From Euborellia annulipes (taxonomy: Eukaryota > Arthropoda > Insecta > Dermaptera > Anisolabididae), in NCBI GenBank assembly GCA_023213315.1, contig JAKCPI010026326.1:1-64000 (forward strand): a DNA stretch of 64,000 nt, read 5' to 3'. Below the pieces are notes generated by a model that worked only from the letters and a program-made list of their open reading frames with translations, was not told the origin of the DNA and did no database searches. This document shows positions 61,000 to 64,000 of the stretch, piece by piece. Every line of letters starts with the position of its first letter. Positions within the stretch are counted from its first letter, which is position 1. The position numbers and the translations under genes are program-made.

Positions 61000-61692
61000 T
61001 TATTCCTCTCGGCAAATTGATTTGTGCCTAGTCAAAAATTCTTGATCTTGGTATGCGCTGCCACAAACTTCACAATAATATGAAGTAGGTTGATCTCCAG
61101 CATGTAAAATGGAATGCGAGTTATGGGAAATCGGTGATCCAAACAGACAGAAGCAGTGGGTACATTCAATTAAGCCAATATTATGCTTCTCTCGTGAATG
61201 GTCTCGCATCTCTTCATAAGTTTCAATAGAATATTTGCAGAATCGACAATTTACTCTTCCCACACATTTGATTGAAAGTTCTCCATAAGTGAGAATCTCC
61301 TTATCTTCCATATCAAATAATTTGTAGGGAAATAATTTTTTATCTTCTTCTGTAATAACCACATTAGAGACATCAGGTTCAGGTGATTTCCTTTTATTTT
61401 TCTTGCTGCGTTTCCTTCTCTTTCGTTTGGTTTCAGAGGAAGCATTCGATTCGGCATCAGAGAGTTTCTCACTTGAAGAGACGCGTTGATCTTCATCAGA
61501 GGAGCCAGGTGATTCACCTTCCAAATTGAAATCGGAATCTTTGCTTCCTTGAGATTCTGCGTCGTCCATTTCTTCTCCTTCTTCCATTTCTTCATCCATC
61601 ATAGATTCAGGATCATCAGGGTCAGAGTCCATTTCCATTTGTGAAGTCGATGGCATTTCAATTGAAGGTTTAGTTTTGCTCTTTGGACCAGG
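61000..61692 (-). CDS. Last exon of an acidic C2H2 zinc-finger protein (partial gene)
   Basis: After an acceptor (aattttAG) at 61693, the exon encodes 230 residues and ends TAA-side at 61000. It opens PGPKSKTKPS, then an Asp/Glu/Ser-rich stretch, then a basic block KRKRRKRSKKNKRK that looks like a nuclear localisation signal. Three zinc fingers follow: CRFC...HSREKH, CTHC...H...H, and CEVC...H...C at the end. The acidic region, basic patch and few C-terminal fingers suggest a nuclear regulator; I do not recognise the family. An internal ATG at 61656 could start a 218-residue protein, but the clean acceptor argues for upstream exons. A possible one (minus 64000-63958, TKEEDTAGKRIMRK, then GTAAAT) joins in phase 0 at the window edge. 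Confidence 0.8.
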   Translation of the reverse strand, partial: PGPKSKTKPSIEMPSTSQMEMDSDPDDPESMMDEEMEEGEEMDDAESQGSKDSDFNLEGESPGSSDEDQRVSSSEKLSDAESNASSETKRKRRKRSKKNKRKSPEPDVSNVVITEEDKKLFPYKLFDMEDKEILTYGELSIKCVGRVNCRFCKYSIETYEEMRDHSREKHNIGLIECTHCFCLFGSPISHNSHSILHAGDQPTSYYCEVCGSAYQDQEFLTRHKSICREE

Positions 61693-62309
61693 CTAAAATT
61701 AAAAGATTTAATTTAAAATTAAAATTCATTAACAATTATCGTATATATAAAATACAAATTTTCAGTAATCCGAAAAGTTTTCTTTTTCTTTATATTAAAT
61801 TCCTAATTTCTTTTTCAACCGATCTAACGCTTCTTTAAGCAGTTAAATCGAATAAATAAGTAGAAAGCTTTTTCGATTAAACTTTTCAATATTTAATTTA
61901 CAAGTTTTAGTTTCAGAATAGAAGATATTTTGTAGAAACAATCAAATTATATCTCTCGTTCAAGTAAAACAATTATAGAGTTCAATTTGGGATTTAATAG
62001 TGTTGTTCCTCCTTTAATTCCATTTAGATCCAGTACAGAAGGCAATAGAAAGTTGAAACATTCTTTTTTAAACACTATCTTCTTTCTTATCAGACCATTC
62101 AATAATTTCTACAATTGTTTTTATTTCAGTATTTACAAAAAACTTTCTTCTTTAAGAGTATAATTGCAAACTACTATAAAAAAGGATCAACTAAGCAAAA
62201 GTAATTTAAAAAGAGACAGGAAAATGTATAATAAATCAAAATTTTAAATTTTTGTAGCAAAGTACTTTCAACAGTGAAAGATTAATCTAGACAGAATATA
62301 AGTAATTAA

Positions 62310-62687
62310 GGTGCGCGTCTCGGGGTGCTAATTTTGGGAGATTCCAGGGGCTACCCTCAATTTTTTTTAAATTAAAGCTATTTAAAATATCTACAACTTA
62401 TAGAAGCCCTTTTTTTGATTTTCGAAAAAATAATTTTTTTTTTTAGATTAATCGCATTAAAGAAAAGATATTTTTAAAAAATTCGCTCTAGATCTTATAG
62501 ATAATTAAATTAGTAATCATTGTGTTAAAAAATAATTAAGTTTTTACCCTTAATTAATTAGCTGGAAGCTTTCATATGAAATGAAATAAATTCCTTGTAT
62601 CCCTATGGGAAAAACTAACGCCATCTCTTGCCGCCTAGAGTAACTCGGTAGTGAATCGTCTTCTAACGGCTTTTCGAGACGCGCACC
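62310..62687. mobile_element. TTAA-flanked MITE (family E)
   Basis: ttaa (62306-62309) and tcaa (62688-62691) flank ggtgcgcgtctcgg...tcgagacgcgcacc. The interior matches 25977-26264. It lies in the putative intron of the acidic zinc-finger gene. Confidence 0.7.
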
Positions 62688-62814
62688 TCAACTGAATTTC
62701 TAGGTGATGGCACTTTTAAGAATGCAATTTAAAAGATATAGTTCTCTACAAACCACTATTTGAACATTTGTAGAATTCTTTTTGATCGAATAGTGGAAGT
62801 GGGGCTGTAGCTGA

Positions 62815-63008
62815 TATTTTGAATAGGGAAGAGGATGCTGCCAATTAATTGAGCCTCTATTTAGTAATTAAGCAATATTTATTAGAACGTTTCGATCGGG
62901 ATCAACCCTGCCTGCCCTTTTTGAAGGCTGAAGGTGGTAGGGTTGATCCCGACCGAAACGTTCCAATAAACAGTGCTCAATTAATTGGCTGCATCTTCTT
63001 CCCTATTC
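62815..63008. repeat. Fold-back with decayed hammerhead-type motif
   Basis: gaatagggaagaggatgctg, then ccaattaattgagc, is mirrored by gctcaattaattggctgcat and cttcttccctattc. Plus strand 62928-62964 reads CTGAAGG, T, GGT...ACC, GAAACGTTC; the core A after NG is G. Confidence 0.6.
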
Positions 63009-63299
63009 TTTTTGATCTTCGACAAAAATCCGCCTCCCCCCTCGAAATCCTCGGCTATGGAAACCCCACACGACTTGAATGAACAAGGTATTTTGTAAAC
63101 CCCAAGTCAGAACATTGAACAATGGAAAATTTTCACGGCGCATCCGTAGCAGAGCTCTCAGATTGGGAATCACAACAAAATGATTATTCAATTATTTACG
63201 CATTTCAAATCTAATTTTTCTACGCAAGAGAATAACTAAGTTTTATTGGTCTTGTTCTTCTATCACTGTGGCTTATCCCTCCCGATTCAACTGCTAATG

Positions 63300-63830
63300 A
63301 GGTCTATTTTCTAATCAAAAACGTTAACTTTTAACATCTGAAATCAGCGTTAATTCAATAACACCTCAAATTGCTATTCTGTAAGCAAAAACTTTAACGC
63401 CAAAGCGTTAATATTTAGTCAATAGTGTTTAAATTAATGTCATGTCTAGGGAATGCCATTAATATTTTAACGCCGCATTTAATAAAAATTGCGTCTTTAA
63501 CCTAAGCAACTTGTTAACGTCGCTGTTAAAACTTGTTTAGAGAATAGAATTTTTTTTTAAAGCTGGTGTATCACAAAGGCCTTTAAGATTGAGAATAACA
63601 AATTAAGTTAGTAATGGGAATGTGCCAGAGGATATCAAGGGGTGTTAAAAAACGAACAAGCAGAAAACAGTCATCTTCATATGGATTGTTAACACCTAGT
63701 GCTAAAACGTAAAATGTTAAAGTCGCTGTTAAAACTTGGTTTAGGGAATAGCATGTTTTTAACGCTGATGTTATTAATTTACTTTTTAACATCCAATTTA
63801 TGATGTTAAATTTTAATGTCTGTTTTTAGA
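63300..63830. mobile_element. 530 bp element with ggtctattctctaa ends
   Basis: aggtctattttctaa at the left mirrors ttagagaatagacc at the right. Subterminal units such as gctgttaaaacttg(g)tttag and gaatag repeat at 63506-63550 and 63725-63755, with many ttaacg motifs. No coding; superfamily not recognised. Confidence 0.55.
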
Positions 63831-63957
63831 GAATAGACCCGAATATATTTTATTTATGTAGGAAGAGCATGTTAATACGAAGAATTATGGAAAATATTTA
63901 AAAAAAAGTAGAAGAGAATAGATTTATGAAAGTTAAAGAATTTCCGTTGATATTTAC

Positions 63958-64000
63958 TTTACGCATAATTCGTTTTCCAGCGGTGTCTTCTTCTTTAGTT
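63958..64000 (-). CDS. Possible upstream exon of the acidic zinc-finger gene (edge of window)
   Basis: The minus strand reads TKEEDTAGKRIMRK in frame and meets GTAAAT at 63957. Joined in phase 0 to 61692 it keeps the zinc-finger frame. The composition (basic, then PGPKSK) is coherent, but the donor is not ideal and the exon is cut by the window. Confidence 0.4.

Overview
The window is AT-rich eukaryotic, almost certainly metazoan DNA. The evidence is spliced genes with GT-AG introns, a THAP zinc finger, an ARL14EP-type Cys cluster, C2H2 zinc fingers, a prenylated Rab GTPase, and invertebrate-style mobile DNA: mariner/Tc1, hAT, PIF/Harbinger-like, pogo-like, Helitron, tRNA-derived SINEs and Penelope-type fold-backs. 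I cannot name the species from sequence alone; an invertebrate is likely.

Five protein-coding genes are supported. (1) A Rab small GTPase on +, 21417-29808, six exons, 213 aa, ending in a CxC prenylation motif. (2) A C2H2 zinc-finger gene or pseudogene on +, 37445-39321, three exons, with nine tandem fingers and an apparent one-base frameshift. (3) An ARL14EP-like gene on -, 49076-51963, four coding exons, 164 aa. (4) A small THAP-domain gene on -, 53299-54988, three exons, about 134 aa. (5) The last exon of an acidic C2H2 protein on -, 61000-61692, with a possible upstream exon at the right edge. Genes 3 and 4 lie head to tail. Nothing in the sequence links the five genes into one pathway.

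Most of the rest is mobile DNA. Positions 1-5675 are a non-autonomous LTR retrotransposon with a broken gag-like frame and no pol. 5.7-21 kb is a repeat field: SINEs, hammerhead-type motifs, a Helitron helicase remnant, a fold-back mariner and a pogo-like MITE. The Rab introns are packed with fold-backs. 29.8-37.4 kb holds hAT, Tc1/mariner and PIF-like elements. 41055-47825 is one very large palindrome interrupted by a 1.5 kb hAT-like element with a perfect 8 bp target duplication. 49-64 kb holds MITEs in and around the three minus-strand genes.

The strongest signal outside the genes is a set of short RNA-like motifs, CTGANGA - stem II - GAAAC(G/A)T(C/T), flanked by a short complementary stem I. 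They occur in more than a dozen places, often inside inverted-repeat fold-backs. Stems I and II differ in sequence between copies but stay complementary. This fits the minimal dimer-forming hammerhead ribozymes known from Penelope-like retroelements, although no Penelope reverse transcriptase is present here. The second theme is the number of long inverted repeats, from 85 bp hairpins to the 5.3 kb palindrome, many inside introns.
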